Shown here: positions 63,580 through 64,000 of the stretch, piece after piece
Layout of the letters: each line of letters starts with the position of its first letter
How positions within the stretch are numbered: the stretch's first letter is position 1
Made by a program: the position numbers and the translations under genes
Assembly (NCBI GenBank): GCA_039105265.1
Contig: JAPFFF010000009.1
Span: forward strand, 992,001-1,056,000
DNA length: 64,000 nucleotides
Direction: 5' to 3'
From: Tritrichomonas musculus
Lineage: Eukaryota > Parabasalia > Tritrichomonadida > Tritrichomonadidae
Notes under the pieces: model-generated
What the model was told of the DNA's origin: nothing
Database searches by the model: none
The model's input: only the letters and a program-made list of their open reading frames with translations

Positions 63580-64000
63580 TTATTTTGTAGAAATATATTT
63601 GCAGAGCTTCTTCATTACGTAGTTTGCTCTGAATGGATCGATTAAAGAACTTTCCTCGTAATAATCTGAATTATTCAGTAGTGTTAGGTTAATGTGGACG
63701 AGCATGAAGAATTGATGAATAGATTTAGAGTTGACAGCCTCACTTATCCAGGACTCAAGCTTCGATTTAGAGCTTCCAAAGAATGCCTTTGATGCGCTGA
63801 TTGAGTTCGTGAACTTTCCATAATATGATGCAGAATATCTCTGATCTTGAGATAATTTCTCGAGAACGTCCCATGCGGTCATATTCAAGAATTTCTTGCT
63901 CTTTTTCAGGCCCACTTCGAACTGTTTAGAAATGATCTTCACTGGGTCGCTTCCCTGATCAAATAATCCGTCAATTTCTAAATAAGCAAAAAGTGGTGTA
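63580..64000 (-). CDS. partial gene, RUN-domain-like, 5' end outside window
   Basis: The frame is open from the window edge (TPLFAYLEIDGLFDQGSDPV) to a stop at 63580, giving about 139 codons of the C-terminal part. The pattern FEVGLKKSKKFLNMTAWDVL, then KLESWISEAVNSKSIHQFFM and YYEESSLIDPFRANYVMKKL, resembles a RUN domain (E-x-GL-K...W-x-x-L; W-I...A-x-x-x-x-S-x-x-x-x-F; YY-x-x-SSL). RUN domains act as small-GTPase effectors in vesicle traffic. The match is by eye only. The start lies beyond the right edge. The codon pattern is normal for a real gene. Confidence 0.6.
   Translation of the reverse strand, partial: TPLFAYLEIDGLFDQGSDPVKIISKQFEVGLKKSKKFLNMTAWDVLEKLSQDQRYSASYYGKFTNSISASKAFFGSSKSKLESWISEAVNSKSIHQFFMLVHINLTLLNNSDYYEESSLIDPFRANYVMKKLCKYISTK

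Overview
The window is AT-rich (A and T dominate nearly everywhere) eukaryotic DNA. It is most likely from a parabasalid (trichomonad) such as Tritrichomonas or a relative. The evidence is the gene content: Sel1-like repeat genes, BspA-like leucine-rich repeat remnants, two small R2R3 Myb proteins, an F5/8-type-C-like protein, a bacterial-type sugar epimerase and a coiled-coil protein kinase. No introns are needed for any convincing gene. Very short 5' leaders with TCA-pyrimidine Inr-like motifs sit about 15 nt before some ATGs. The genus is an inference, not a demonstrated identification.

Layout. 1-7 kb: decayed DNA: a small inverted-repeat element, two broken Tc1/mariner-IS630 transposases, decayed ORFs and one intact unknown ORF (6000-6827). 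7-13.8 kb: a 1.6-kb TIR element, a protein kinase gene lacking a clear 5' start, a 22-bp tandem array and a segmental duplicate of 6.8-7.5 kb. 13.8-19.7 kb: a broken Sel1-like gene split by a 1.68-kb TIR element, then a BspA-like fragment fused to a 2.5-kb array of 21-bp (7-codon) units. 19.8-21.9 kb: a TIR element with a 9-bp target duplication and an RPA-type zinc-ribbon/OB-fold gene. 21.9-39.7 kb: two MULE (Mutator-like) transposons in opposite orientation, both with the same intact 780-aa transposase. They flank a divergent pair: an MFS sugar transporter and a cellobiose 2-epimerase-like enzyme. 39.7-51 kb: gene-poor DNA with MITEs and two paralogous Myb genes. 51.6-54.7 kb: three ordinary genes. 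54.7-64 kb: MITEs, heavily decayed Sel1 and BspA-like sequence, and a gene (RUN-like) entering from the right edge.

The most interesting signal is at the MULE pair. Neither MULE has matching 9-bp target duplications at its own two ends. The left flank of MULE 1 matches the reverse complement of the left flank of MULE 2, and the right flanks match each other in the same way. This is what is expected if the two elements inserted independently and the 6.6-kb transporter/epimerase segment between them was later inverted by recombination between them. Mis-orientation of the segment during assembly would look the same. The arms of these elements are built from 120-bp GC-rich tandem units in repeated modules, each carrying the first 26 codons of the transposase.

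The transporter and epimerase probably form a disaccharide uptake and epimerisation module. The Myb genes look like a recent duplicate pair with a near-identical DNA-binding half and a diverged acidic half. Much of the rest is mobile-element and pseudogene landscape.
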